Assembly (NCBI RefSeq): GCF_003945545.1
Contig: NZ_CP029617.1
Location: forward strand, 186,001-250,000
DNA length: 64,000 nt
Reading direction: 5' to 3'
DNA from: Streptomyces sp. WAC 01529
Lineage (GTDB): Bacteria > Actinomycetota > Actinomycetes > Streptomycetales > Streptomycetaceae
Shown here: positions 24,844 to 32,648 of the stretch, piece by piece
Numbering within the stretch: the first letter of the stretch is position 1
Layout: each line of letters opens with the position of its first letter
Translations under genes and position numbers: made by a program
Notes under the pieces: generated by a model
Databases searched by the model: none
Told to the model about the DNA's origin: nothing
The model's input: only the letters and a program-made list of their open reading frames with translations

Positions 24844-25287
24844 ATGAAGCGGAGAACTGGCGGCGCGCTGCTCGCGACGGCGGTGGCCGCGACGGGCCTG
24901 ATGGGCACGGCGACCGGACCGGCGCGGGCCTCGGCGACCGCGGCAGTGGAGGCGACCCCGTGCGTCATGCGCGAGGGCAGTGCGCACACGGACTGGACCG
25001 GCATGTCGTGGGACGCGGACATCCTGTGCGACAACGCGCCGGGCGACGTGCGCCTGCAGTCGTTCACGGACAGCCCGGTGGTCGGCCGGATGGTGACCAC
25101 CCGCAGCTGGTTCGTCTGCTGGAAGGTGGGTGACCAGCACGCCGGGGGCAACAACATCTGGTACTACACCCAGGGCGACGAGGTCGTCTCGCGCCCGACC
25201 GCGAAGGCCTGGGGCTACATGCCCGCGGTGATGCTGGAGACGCCCCAGGACCCGGTCCCCGGCCTGCCCAAGTGCTCATGGGGGTGA
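24844..25287 (+). CDS. Secreted SH3-like protein, tandem paralogue 1
   Basis: A 147-residue exported protein. The signal peptide ends near ARA-S at about residue 32. The mature domain holds four cysteines and the shared core TRSWFVCW, GGNNIWYYTQGDE, WGYMPA and PVPGLPKC. The layout resembles bacterial SH3-like (SH3b) secreted domains of Streptomyces, which are thought to bind cell-wall or protein ligands; that is inference. It is the first of three adjacent paralogues and its stop overlaps the next start (GTGA). The ATG is preceded by GGGAG. No enzymatic residues are evident. Confidence 0.8.
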   Translation: MKRRTGGALLATAVAATGLMGTATGPARASATAAVEATPCVMREGSAHTDWTGMSWDADILCDNAPGDVRLQSFTDSPVVGRMVTTRSWFVCWKVGDQHAGGNNIWYYTQGDEVVSRPTAKAWGYMPAVMLETPQDPVPGLPKCSWG

Positions 25288-25784
25288 CGGAGATGACGCG
25301 GACGACTCAGCCGGCGCGGACGACGCAAGCGGCGCCGCGGACCCGGCGCGGTGGGAGCCGCCGTGCCGCCGGCGCGCTGCTGGCCTCGGCGCTGACCGCG
25401 ATGTGCCTGCCCGCGACCGCGTCCGCCGCCGCTTCGGCCACGGCCGCGGCGCCGGTCTGCCACGTCCGTGAGGGCGTGCGGCACACCGACGTCAAGGGCC
25501 ACACGTACACCAAGGACCTGTACTGCGAGAACGCGGTCGCGGACGTCTTCGCGACCCCGGAGGTCTACGGGACGGTCATCGCCAAGCTGAAGACCTCCCC
25601 GAGCTGGTTCGTCTGCTGGGAGAGCGGTGACCTGCACCAGGGCGGCAACCGCATCTGGTACTACACGCAGGGCGACGAGGTGACCAACTGGCCGCTGTGG
25701 AAGGGCTGGGGGTACGTCCCGGCGTTCCGCATCGAGACCGAGCCCGACCCGTTCCCCGGCGTGCCGGCCTGCATGCCCGGCTGA
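25284..25784 (+). CDS. Secreted SH3-like protein, tandem paralogue 2
   Basis: About 166 residues with an N-terminal tail rich in Arg, Thr and Gln, a signal segment ending near ASA-A, and the same mature core as its neighbours: C-x-V-R-E-G-x-x-H-T-D, then SPSWFVCWESGDLHQGGN, IWYYTQGDEV, WGYVPAF and DPFPGVPAC. I chose the GTG overlapping the upstream stop; an ATG at 25293 is an alternative three codons later. Coupling to paralogue 1 suggests the two are made in fixed ratio. Sequence divergence outside the core hints at different ligands. Confidence 0.78.
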   Translation: MTEMTRTTQPARTTQAAPRTRRGGSRRAAGALLASALTAMCLPATASAAASATAAAPVCHVREGVRHTDVKGHTYTKDLYCENAVADVFATPEVYGTVIAKLKTSPSWFVCWESGDLHQGGNRIWYYTQGDEVTNWPLWKGWGYVPAFRIETEPDPFPGVPACMPG

Positions 25785-25852
25785 CCGGCGGCCGTCGTCG
25801 CCGCCGCCCCTCCCCCGCTGACGCCCTGTCAACCGACTCCAGGAGTGAACTC

Positions 25853-26326
25853 GTGGCCCTTTCCCACGTGGTACGACGCGGACGGATCGCCGCGTCGGCC
25901 CTCGTCCTCACGGCGGCGGCCGCCTGGCCCGCGGCCACCCCGGCCTCGGCCGCCACCCCGGCCGCCGCGGTCACCCCGGCCGCCGCGGACGAGGTGACCT
26001 GCGTCCTGCGGCCCGGCATCGTCCACAAGGACATGCTCGGGAACACCTTCACCGGCGACCTGTACTGCTCCAACGCCCCCGGAGATCTCTACGGCCGCCC
26101 GGCCTTCGACGCCCCCGTGACCGGGCGCCTCAAGACGACCGAGAGCTGGTTCGTCTGCTATTCGATCGGCGAGGCCCACAAGGGCGGGAACAACATCTGG
26201 TACTACACCCAGGGCGACGAGGCCGTGGAGCTGCCCGGCCTCAAGGCGTGGGGCAACATGCCCGCGAGCAGCGTCCTCACCAGCACCGACCCATTCCCCG
26301 GGCTGCCCCGGTGCCCCTGGCACTGA
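25853..26326 (+). CDS. Secreted SH3-like protein, tandem paralogue 3
   Basis: A 157-residue exported protein starting at a GTG seven bases after AGGAG. The signal peptide is followed by a short Ala/Thr/Pro stretch (ATPAAAVTPAAA) and then the common core: CVLRPGIVHKD, LYCSNAPGDLY, ESWFVCYSIGEAHKGGNN, IWYYTQGDEAV, WGNMPASS and DPFPGLPRC. All four cysteines are in register with the other two copies. It is separated from paralogue 2 by 68 bp, so it could have its own promoter or share the transcript. Function is unknown. Confidence 0.8.
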   Translation: MALSHVVRRGRIAASALVLTAAAAWPAATPASAATPAAAVTPAAADEVTCVLRPGIVHKDMLGNTFTGDLYCSNAPGDLYGRPAFDAPVTGRLKTTESWFVCYSIGEAHKGGNNIWYYTQGDEAVELPGLKAWGNMPASSVLTSTDPFPGLPRCPWH

Positions 26327-26378
26327 GCGTCCCGTGCCGCCGCCCGCCACCCGCGCCCTGATCACCTAGACTCGGCCA

Positions 26379-26999
26379 ATGGCGAAGTACTTCGACGTGC
26401 ACCCCGACAATCCCCAGCGGCGCAGCATCACCAGCGCGGTCGACAGCATCCGCTCCGGCGCGCTCATCGCGTACCCCACGGACTCCTGCTACGCGCTGGG
26501 ATGCCAGCTCGGCAGCCGTGACGGCATCAACCGGATCCGTACGATCCGTGATCTCGACGAGCGCCACCACTTCACGCTCGTGTGCCAGAACTTCGCGCAG
26601 CTGGGCCAGTTCGTCCACCTCGACAACGACGTGTTCCGCACCATCAAGGCCACCACCCCCGGCCGCTACACCTTCATCCTCCCGGCGACCAGGGAAGTCC
26701 CCCGCCAGCTGCTGCACCCGAAGAAGAAGACCGTCGGGGTCCGCATCCCCGACCACACGGTCACCCAGGCACTCCTCGCCGAACTGGGCGAGCCGCTGCT
26801 CTCCAGCACCCTGCTGCTCCCCGACGAGGACGAGCCGCTCACCCAGGGCTGGGACATCAAGGAGCGGCTCGACCACGTCGTGGACATCGTCCTCGACTCC
26901 GGTGACTGCGGCACCGAGCCGACGACCGTCATCGACTTCTCCAGCGGCGAGGCCGAGGTCGTACGGCACGGGGCGGGCGACACCACGCGGTTCGAGTGA
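26379..26999 (+). CDS. YrdC/Sua5-family L-threonylcarbamoyladenylate synthase-like protein
   Basis: A 206-residue YrdC-fold protein. The N-terminal ALIAYPTDSCYALGC motif is the conserved substrate-binding segment, followed by RDLDERHHFTLVCQNF, PGRYTFILPATREVP and TVGVRIPDHTVTQALL, all of which match the YciO branch. Relatives make threonylcarbamoyl-AMP for tRNA t6A37, but YciO-type proteins are less active and their main role is unclear. It has no Sua5 C-terminal domain. It stands alone, converging on the DJ-1/PfpI gene. Confidence 0.87.
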   Translation: MAKYFDVHPDNPQRRSITSAVDSIRSGALIAYPTDSCYALGCQLGSRDGINRIRTIRDLDERHHFTLVCQNFAQLGQFVHLDNDVFRTIKATTPGRYTFILPATREVPRQLLHPKKKTVGVRIPDHTVTQALLAELGEPLLSSTLLLPDEDEPLTQGWDIKERLDHVVDIVLDSGDCGTEPTTVIDFSSGEAEVVRHGAGDTTRFE

Positions 27000-27015
27000 C
27001 GGCGGGGCCCGGCCG

Positions 27016-27816
27016 TCAGCGGGCCGCGTCGGCGAGCAGTTTCAGGGCGAGCGCCTCGGTCTCGGCGTCGGCCTTCTCGGGGCTCCCGGTGTCGTACGGC
27101 GGATCGGGGTCGTACTCGACCGCGAGCTGCATCGCCCGCGCCACCTTCTCGTCGGAGAGCCGGGCGGCCAGGTGGAGGCCCATGTCCATGCCCGCGGAGA
27201 CCCCGGCAGCCGTGATGATCTTCCCGGTCTCGACGAAGCGGCCGGGGGTGTAGATCGCCCCGACGTCCTTCAGGTACGGGCGTGAGGCCCAGTACGTGGT
27301 GGCGGGCAGGCCGCGCAGCAAGCCCGCCGCGCCCAGGATCAGCGAGCCGGTGCAGACCGATGTGGTCCACACCGAGCGGCGGTGGATGCGGCGGATCCAC
27401 TCGTGCGCGGCCGTGTCCTCCATCATCGCGGTGGTGCCCCGCTGCCCGCCGCCGGGGACGAGCAGTACGTGGGCTCCACGTACGTTCCGCATCGCCCGTT
27501 CCGCGACCAGGCTCAGCTCGCCGGTGTCCGTACGCACCGGTCCGGTCTCCCGGGCCACCATCGTGACGCGGGTGTTCGGCAGGCGGCACAGCATTTCGTA
27601 GGGGCCGACGGCGTCCAGTGCGGTGAAGCCGTCGTAGAGCAGTATCGCCACCTCCACCGGGCTGCTCTTCCCTACAGGCCGCCCGTCCTCCGCGGCTGCC
27701 CCGGCCGCTCGCGCCGGGCCGCCGCTCGCGCCGACGGCCGCGACCGCCGCGCCCGCCACCGTGCCGCGCAGCAGACCGCGACGGCTCGGTACCGGCTTGG
27801 CATCGTCCGTGCTCAT
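27016..27816 (-). CDS. Tat-exported DJ-1/PfpI-family protein
   Basis: A 266-residue protein with a twin-arginine signal (SRRGLLRG at 11-18, then an Ala-rich core ending near ARA-A). The class I glutamine-amidotransferase-like fold follows. It contains EVAILLYDGFTALDAVGPYE, HVLLVPGGG and the nucleophile elbow TTSVCTGSLIL with C155. This pattern resembles isonitrile hydratase and the sensor domain of GATase1-like AraC regulators, without their HTH. Export by Tat suggests a folded, possibly cofactor-bearing protein outside the cell. The reaction cannot be assigned. Confidence 0.85.
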   Translation of the reverse strand: MSTDDAKPVPSRRGLLRGTVAGAAVAAVGASGGPARAAGAAAEDGRPVGKSSPVEVAILLYDGFTALDAVGPYEMLCRLPNTRVTMVARETGPVRTDTGELSLVAERAMRNVRGAHVLLVPGGGQRGTTAMMEDTAAHEWIRRIHRRSVWTTSVCTGSLILGAAGLLRGLPATTYWASRPYLKDVGAIYTPGRFVETGKIITAAGVSAGMDMGLHLAARLSDEKVARAMQLAVEYDPDPPYDTGSPEKADAETEALALKLLADAAR

Positions 27817-27944
27817 GTCCGACCAACACCCCTCGTCCGTCCAGTGGTTGACGCTTCAGTAGTCGTGCGTCAACGCACAGGAGTTCCCGGACGCGGAGAA
27901 CGGACGCGGGCCTCGGCGCGCGACGGCCGCCGCTCTTCGGACGG

Positions 27945-28124
27945 TCAGCGGCGCCCGCGGCTCTGCGGGGACCAGCCGGCGCCGACCCCGGCGAGATGCA
28001 GGGCGGCCAGCGTCAGGCCGAGCAGCATCAGGCTCGTGGTGCCGAAGAAGATGTTGGTCGAGGTCTCGGTGAGGTGCAGGATCCAGGCTGTGCCGAACAC
28101 GACGGCAGCGGCGATAGCGAGCAC
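27945..28124 (-). CDS. Small two-helix membrane protein (59 aa)
   Basis: A 59-codon gene with a strong ribosome-binding site (GAAGGAG seven bases before the GTG). The product is hydrophobic. One helix runs from the start to about residue 16 (VLAIAAAVVFGTAWILHL), then a short polar link (TETSTN), then a second helix (LMLLGLTLAALHLAGVGAG) and a basic tail SRGRR. Codon third positions are GC-rich as in real genes here. It is too short for common gene callers with a 60-residue limit. Function unknown; its location between a PfpI gene and a GAF regulator gives no clue. Confidence 0.7.
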   Translation of the reverse strand: MLAIAAAVVFGTAWILHLTETSTNIFFGTTSLMLLGLTLAALHLAGVGAGWSPQSRGRR

Positions 28125-28446
28125 GTTTTACTCCTTCGGGGAACGCGGCCCGACGCCGCGCGGCGGTGCGGGGGGTGACTCACCGGCCCGACTTCCCCGG
28201 GGCGGCCCGTCCATGCGCTTTCCCTGTGACGAACCTCGCCTGCTCCGGCCGACCAGCTCCTGACCAGGCACATCCGCCGCCGCCCCGGCCCCCTCCACCC
28301 CTCTCGGCCGATCTTCCAGGGGTGCCATGACAACACCGAACGGCCCCCGCTACTGTCACTTCCATGTGCGTGGGGAACAGGCCCGTCTCGTGGGTCGGGC
28401 CGAACCACGAGGTGCCAGTTCCGAGCGCGCCGCGGGAGAGAGCGAC
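28125..28446. other. 322-bp intergenic region before the ANTAR-GAF gene
   Basis: No convincing gene is seen here. It holds the divergent promoters of the 59-residue membrane protein (minus strand) and of the ANTAR-GAF gene (plus strand). An ATG at 28327 with AGGGG upstream is in frame with the ANTAR-GAF gene and would add 40 residues. That extension has no family resemblance, but it cannot be excluded. Confidence 0.5.
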
Positions 28447-29346
28447 ATGACCGACCACCACCCTGGACCTCGCCCCGAGGACGAGCGGGCCGAGCGGGGC
28501 GAGCGGGAAGACCAGCCGCCCTCCGGCATGCAGGAGGCGAAACGGCTCGCCGCCCAGGCGCGGCGGCTGCAGGAGCAGGTCGTCGAGTTGGAGGTGCAGG
28601 TCCGCGCCCGCCCCAAGATCGCGCTGGCCGAGGGCGTGCTGGTCGAGCGGTACGGCCTGCCGGACCCGGACGCGGCGTTCACGTTGATGCGCCAGGCGTC
28701 CCAGCGGGCCAACATCAAACTGCATCAGCTGGCCACCGCGGTCGCCCGCACGCGGGGGCCCGCGCAGGGCGCCGCCGTGTGGTTCAACGCCCGGGAGCGG
28801 CGTCCGGCGCCGCCCCTGACCGCGCTCGGCGCCGGCACGCTCGACGAGCGGAACCAGGGCGAGGTCCTCGGCGCCGCGCTGCGCCGCGTCCTCCACATCA
28901 CCAGTACGTACATGGGCAACGTGCAGTTGGTCGAGGACGGCACGCTGCGCATGGAGAAGCACGCCGGGCTGCCCCGGCAGTTCACGGACTACTTCGCGTT
29001 CGTCGACGGCGGCACCGCCTGCTCGCGGGCCGCCACCGCGAGCCACCAGGTCACCGTCAAGGAAATCGCCTCGTCGCCCGGGTTCGACGACGTCACACGG
29101 CGCGTGATCCTCTCGGCGGGCAGCCGCGCCTGCCACAGCGTCCCGCTCGTCGACGACACCGACACGGTGCACGGCGTCATCTCCTCGCACCACGCGCGTC
29201 CCCTGGTCGGCTTCACCCGGGCGCAGCTCCGGGCGCTGCACCACACGAGCCGCGCCGTCGGCACATGGATCGACTGGCACCGCCGCACGGTCCTGCTTGA
29301 CGCCCTGGAAGACCTTCACCAACTGGCTCGCGCCCGGGAGGAGTAG
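28447..29346 (+). CDS. ANTAR-GAF signal-responsive antiterminator-like regulator
   Basis: About 299 residues from the ATG at 28447. A coiled segment (28-55) leads into an ANTAR domain (about 45-102: ARPKIALAEGVLVERYGLPD, AAFTLMRQASQRANIKLHQLA). A GAF sensor follows (about 138-280), with GNVQLVEDGTLRMEKHAGLP and a cluster of Cys and His residues around GGTACSRAATASHQVTV and SRACHSVPLVDD. Most ANTAR-GAF proteins carry GAF first; here ANTAR is N-terminal. It should bind target mRNAs in response to a ligand or redox signal sensed by the GAF domain. RBS GGGAGAG precedes the chosen start. Confidence 0.85.
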   Translation: MTDHHPGPRPEDERAERGEREDQPPSGMQEAKRLAAQARRLQEQVVELEVQVRARPKIALAEGVLVERYGLPDPDAAFTLMRQASQRANIKLHQLATAVARTRGPAQGAAVWFNARERRPAPPLTALGAGTLDERNQGEVLGAALRRVLHITSTYMGNVQLVEDGTLRMEKHAGLPRQFTDYFAFVDGGTACSRAATASHQVTVKEIASSPGFDDVTRRVILSAGSRACHSVPLVDDTDTVHGVISSHHARPLVGFTRAQLRALHHTSRAVGTWIDWHRRTVLLDALEDLHQLARAREE

Positions 29347-29459
29347 GGGCGCCGCGGGAGCGGACAGCCGGTCTGTTGCGGAATCTTCACGTCGCGCCAC
29401 CCTTTCCTCGCGTTTCCAGGGGCACCCGCGAGAGTGTCCACAACGGAAAGGGGAGCGGC

Positions 29460-29684
29460 ATGATCGCGGTCGCCGTCCTACTCCTGCCGGGGCTGGCGCT
29501 GCTGGTGTTCGTGACCGTGCGTCTGGAGGACGGGCTGCTCGACCCCGAAGGCCCGGCCTCTTCCGCCCGCCACGCGCGGCATGCCCGTCGGCACCATCTG
29601 CGCCTGATCCCCGGCGGCGGTGGCGCGCCGACGGCGCCGGAGCGTCACAGGCGCCCGCAGGGCCGGAACAGGAACGCCGCCTGA
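29460..29684 (+). CDS. Small single-pass membrane protein (74 aa)
   Basis: A 74-residue protein. Residues 2-20 are one hydrophobic helix (IAVAVLLLPGLALLVFVTV), followed by LEDGLLDPEG and a cytosolic tail rich in Arg and His (HARHARRHHLRLIPGGGG). The ATG is preceded by AAGGGGAGCGG. Similar short proteins with a basic tail are common in Streptomyces and are unassigned. The strong hairpin ten bases after the stop fits a terminator for this gene. Confidence 0.65.
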   Translation: MIAVAVLLLPGLALLVFVTVRLEDGLLDPEGPASSARHARHARRHHLRLIPGGGGAPTAPERHRRPQGRNRNAA

Positions 29685-29694
29685 ACAGCAATAC

Positions 29695-29734
29695 GCGGCC
29701 GGGGTCCGGACATATTTGTCCGGACCCCGGCCGC
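29695..29734. terminator. Bidirectional hairpin terminator, perfect 18-bp stem
   Basis: An 18-bp arm at 29695-29712 (GCGGCCGGGGTCCGGACA) and its exact complement at 29717-29734 enclose a TATT loop. It lies between a plus-strand gene ending at 29684 and a minus-strand gene ending at 29788, which fits a shared terminator. No long T-run is present, as is usual in this GC-rich group. Confidence 0.8.
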
Positions 29735-29787
29735 GGTGGTGGCGGTGTTCTCTGCGTTACCTGCGTTTCCTGCGTTTTCCGCGTTCT

Positions 29788-29958
29788 CTACCAGCGATAC
29801 CAACGGCCTCGTCGGCCGCCTGCCCCTGTGGAACGCATCACGAATCCCAGCAGCCACAGGACGATCACCACGGCCGCGACAAACCACAGGGCCTTCAGTG
29901 CGAATCCCGCACCGAAGAGAAGCAGGGCCAGCAGCAGAACAACGATAAGGGGAACCAT
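29788..29958 (-). CDS. Short hydrophobic membrane protein (56 aa)
   Basis: A 56-residue, almost entirely hydrophobic protein starting at an ATG preceded by GGAGG. It has two adjacent membrane helices, VPLIVVLLLALLLFGAGFAL and ALWFVAAVVIVLWLLGFVM, and a conserved-looking tail GGRRGRWYRW. It matches the small 'hydrophobic protein' type widespread in Streptomyces (related in layout to lmo0937-like proteins). Such proteins are often stress-induced, but no function is established. It converges on the preceding gene across a strong terminator. Confidence 0.8.
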   Translation of the reverse strand: MVPLIVVLLLALLLFGAGFALKALWFVAAVVIVLWLLGFVMRSTGAGGRRGRWYRW

Positions 29959-30054
29959 CGATATCAACCTCCGAGGCACCATGTGCCCCGGCCCTGCTCC
30001 CTTATGCACAGCCCGTTTTGGCGCGAGGGCGCGGGGACGTGAAAGTCTGCGGCC

Positions 30055-30315
30055 ATGACGATGAATGACTACGACCGCGTGCGTGCCGGGATCGAGGCCA
30101 TGACGGCATACATTTCCGGCGAACAGGTAATGGACGAATACGTCGCGGAGAAACGCGCCGCCGACGGCAACCTGGACCAAGTCGCCGACAGCGCGACCGC
30201 ATTGTGTGCCGCACTGCTCTTTCAGATCGCCGAGATGACCGGTAAGACCCAGCATGAGGTGTTGCAGGAGCTGGCCCACGGCCTCAACCGCAACGAGGCG
30301 GAGCAGCGGGACTGA
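30055..30315 (+). CDS. Small unrecognised helical protein (86 aa)
   Basis: An 86-residue soluble protein, predicted mainly helical, with acidic overall charge: GIEAMTAYISGEQVMDEYVAEKR early, then ALCAALLFQIAEMTGKTQHEVLQELAHGLN. The last segment could form an amphipathic helix for dimerisation. I do not recognise a family. It is divergent from the 56-residue membrane protein and is followed 63 bp later by the BrkB-type gene. Codon use is that of a real gene. Confidence 0.65.
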   Translation: MTMNDYDRVRAGIEAMTAYISGEQVMDEYVAEKRAADGNLDQVADSATALCAALLFQIAEMTGKTQHEVLQELAHGLNRNEAEQRD

Positions 30316-30378
30316 GAAGACGGACCGGATTCCGGTGAAGGCGGCGTTCGCGCCGCGAACGCGAGAAGGAGCAGGCCC

Positions 30379-31332
30379 ATGGACAGTCCCCCGGAGCCCT
30401 CGGGCGGCGCGTCGGCGTGGGCGTACCGTCGTACCGCCCTGCGCCGCACCCCGGTGTCGATGTGGAACGACGACGTCTCGGACTGGGCCGCGGCGCTGAC
30501 GTACTACGCGATCCTCGCCCTGCTCCCCGCGCTCCTCGTCACGGTCAGCCTGATCAGCCTGGTCAGCCCCGATACGACGGAGGCGCTCATCGCCGAGGTC
30601 ACGGACTGGGCGCCCGCGGAGTCGGGCCGCTCCCTGCACGAGGCGCTCAGCGAGATGGCCGACGCCCGTTCCGCGGCGCTCACAGTGGTGATCGCGGGCG
30701 CGGTCAGCGCCCTGTGGTCCGCTTCTAGTTACTCGGCCGTGTTCCGGCGGGCGCTGCACGCGATGCACGGTGAGCCGGACTGCCGGCCCGCCCTGCGCAA
30801 GGCGCACCGCGTCCTGATGACCGCGCTGACGCTCCTGGCGCTGCTGGTCACCAGTGCGCTGCTCCTCGTGCTGAGCGGCCCGCTCGCCGAGGGGCTCGGG
30901 CGGCGCCTCGGTGTCGGCGGCGCGGGGCAGACCGCCTGGAGCGTCATGAAGTGGCCCGCTCTGGTCTGCCTGGTGGCGCTGCTCGTCCTGGTGCTCTTCC
31001 GCAACGCGCCGCCCGCGGCCCGCGGCTGGCGCCAGATCCTGCCGGGCGGGGTGCTGGCCGCGCTGCTCTGGCTGCTCGCCTCGGGCCTGTTCACGTGGTA
31101 CGCGTCGGGATTCGGCAGCTACGGAAAGCTGTACGGCTCCCTCGCGGGCGTCGTTGTCTTCCTGGTGTGGCTGTGGGTATCGCATCTGGCGCTGCTCGCC
31201 GGGGCGCAGTTCACCGTGGAGCTGACGCGGGTGCGCACCGGCCGCCCGATGCCGGAGGCACCGTGTCCGGAGGGCGAGGCCGGGGGCGGGGGCGGGGGCG
31301 GGGGCGTCAGGCTGCCCCGTCGTACGGCGTGA
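30379..31332 (+). CDS. YihY/BrkB-family inner-membrane protein
   Basis: A 317-residue membrane protein with about six helices. The N-terminal family signature WNDDVSDWAAALTYYAILALLPALLV is present, followed by a loop with SLHEALSEMADARSA and the central LWSASSYSAVFRRALHAMHG. The C-terminal YGSLAGVVVFLVWLWVSHLALLAGAQFTVEL is also typical. The family was once called ribonuclease BN by mistake; its true role (possibly transport or envelope integrity) is unclear. The tail contains eight glycines coded by a GGGGGC hexamer repeat. It overlaps the convergent gene by 26 bp. Confidence 0.9.
   Translation: MDSPPEPSGGASAWAYRRTALRRTPVSMWNDDVSDWAAALTYYAILALLPALLVTVSLISLVSPDTTEALIAEVTDWAPAESGRSLHEALSEMADARSAALTVVIAGAVSALWSASSYSAVFRRALHAMHGEPDCRPALRKAHRVLMTALTLLALLVTSALLLVLSGPLAEGLGRRLGVGGAGQTAWSVMKWPALVCLVALLVLVLFRNAPPAARGWRQILPGGVLAALLWLLASGLFTWYASGFGSYGKLYGSLAGVVVFLVWLWVSHLALLAGAQFTVELTRVRTGRPMPEAPCPEGEAGGGGGGGGVRLPRRTA
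31282..31305 (+). repeat. Four GGGGGC hexamers, G-quadruplex-prone
   Basis: Four perfect copies of GGGGGC run in frame near the end of the BrkB-type gene and code for Gly residues. Four G-runs of five with single-base spacers form a textbook G-quadruplex motif on the plus strand. The unit is a multiple of three, so copy changes would keep the frame. Confidence 0.85.
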
Positions 31333-31756
31333 CGCGTCGGTAGGCGGCGCGCGCGGAGAGCAGACGGGCGGTCGCCGTGCCGATGAGGGCCGCCGCGAGC
31401 AAGCAGGCCATCCAGCCCGGGTCCCGGTGACCGGCCCAGGAGATCTCCCCGGTGGGGTGGGCGGCGAAGACGTTGAGCAGTGCCCAGCACAGCAGTGCCG
31501 TCCCCGGCGCCGCGGCGAACCGGCCCAGCATGCCGAGGACCGCGGCCAGCAGTGACAGCGCGGCGAGGGCGAGGCCGGTGCGGTCGAGGGCGCCGAGCAG
31601 ATCGAGCGTGCTCACCAGCACGAAGGCGCCCCAGGAGGCCGCCGTCCAGACGAAGGGTGTGGCCATGGGCTCGGGAACCGCTCTCGCGCCCTTGGCGACG
31701 TACCGCCACTCCACCACCGTCGGTCCCTCCCCACCGGGCGCCGGGTACGCCGCCAT
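31307..31756 (-). CDS. Four-helix membrane protein of unknown function
   Basis: About 149 residues from the ATG at 31756. A short charged N-terminal part (VVEWRYVAKGARAVP) precedes four membrane helices, for example FVWTAASWGAFVLVSTLDLL, LALAALSLLAAVLGMLGRF, GTALLCWALLNVFAA and MACLLAAALIGTATARLL. An internal ATG at 31666 is a possible alternative start. Its 3' end overlaps the BrkB-type gene by 26 bp in convergent orientation. I do not recognise the family. Confidence 0.6.
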   Translation of the reverse strand: MAAYPAPGGEGPTVVEWRYVAKGARAVPEPMATPFVWTAASWGAFVLVSTLDLLGALDRTGLALAALSLLAAVLGMLGRFAAAPGTALLCWALLNVFAAHPTGEISWAGHRDPGWMACLLAAALIGTATARLLSARAAYRRVTPYDGAA

Positions 31757-31940
31757 CGGCCCCGGGCCCCTCCACCGCCATTTTCCAGAGGAGATTGTCG
31801 CACCACTTCCGGAGAGCGAGGAGGCGTCTCGCGCACCGATGGGGTCGGCCGCCCGCGCTTGGGACGCGTGGCTTGGGAACCCGTCGGCGTTGGACACCGG
31901 CGCCACGGCGCGCGCCCAGCGGCCCCGCATGGAGGTAGTG

Positions 31941-32519
31941 ATGGCACGAACTGACCGATACAAGGCCTTGGAGGACGAAAGTGGAACAGGAGGGGAGAAA
32001 GGTGAGGTGGTGGACCGGCGCAGAGCGCCGCTGCCGCCGCTGGCACGGGCGTTCACCATGCTGGTCGCCCTCGCCGCGATGGTGGCCTTCGGTGTGGTGC
32101 TCGCCCGTCTGACCCTGCAGCCCTCGGCGGCTTCCGAGGCTCTGACGCACAGCAATTTCAAGCCTGGTGCCTCCATACGCGACTATCTCGCCCAGCCCGC
32201 CTTCCGCGACACCGTCAAGCAGATCGGCGGGAACATCCTTCTGGGAGTGCCGTTCGGGCTGCTGCTTCCGGTGCTGTTCCCGCGCGCTCGCGGCCTGGTG
32301 CGGGTCGCGGTGGTCACGGCGGTGACCATGGTGCTCGTCGAGCTGGCCCAGGGCGCCTTCGTGACGGGGCGGACCTTCGACATCGACGACGTCATCCTCA
32401 ATACGACGGGCGCCCTCCTCGGCTATCTGCTTCTGGGGCGCCGGCTCGGACGGGCCGTGCATCCCCGGCGGCGGCACTGGTGGCACCGCTTCACCCGGCG
32501 GGGCCCGGCGGACGTCTGA
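31941..32519 (+). CDS. VanZ-family membrane protein
   Basis: A 192-residue protein with a charged cytosolic N-terminus and about four helices. The VanZ-like signature is visible: IGGNILLGVPFGLLLPVLFP, VLVELAQGAFVTGRTFDIDDVILNTTGALLGYLLLG, with the conserved Asn, Glu-Leu-x-Gln and Asp-Asp-x-x-x-Asn residues. VanZ raises teicoplanin resistance by an unknown route, but most chromosomal homologues have no known role. The ATG follows GGAGG by five bases. The tail is rich in Arg, His and Trp. Nothing nearby suggests a van gene cluster. Confidence 0.87.
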   Translation: MARTDRYKALEDESGTGGEKGEVVDRRRAPLPPLARAFTMLVALAAMVAFGVVLARLTLQPSAASEALTHSNFKPGASIRDYLAQPAFRDTVKQIGGNILLGVPFGLLLPVLFPRARGLVRVAVVTAVTMVLVELAQGAFVTGRTFDIDDVILNTTGALLGYLLLGRRLGRAVHPRRRHWWHRFTRRGPADV

Positions 32520-32648
32520 CCGGGCGCTCGCGTCTGGAAAGGTGAATCACCCCGGCGAATGTCACCCAATGCGTTTATTCACCCCCCTGGTTGGTAACTC
32601 GCAGTAGCGAAAGCCTCGCGTGAGGGATCCTCTGCGGAAGGCAGGCAC

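Noticed and set aside
31757..31940. Extension of the VanZ gene to an earlier start
   Set aside because: The frame is open upstream but carries no family resemblance and overlaps the opposite gene; the ATG at 31941 has GGAGG at good spacing.
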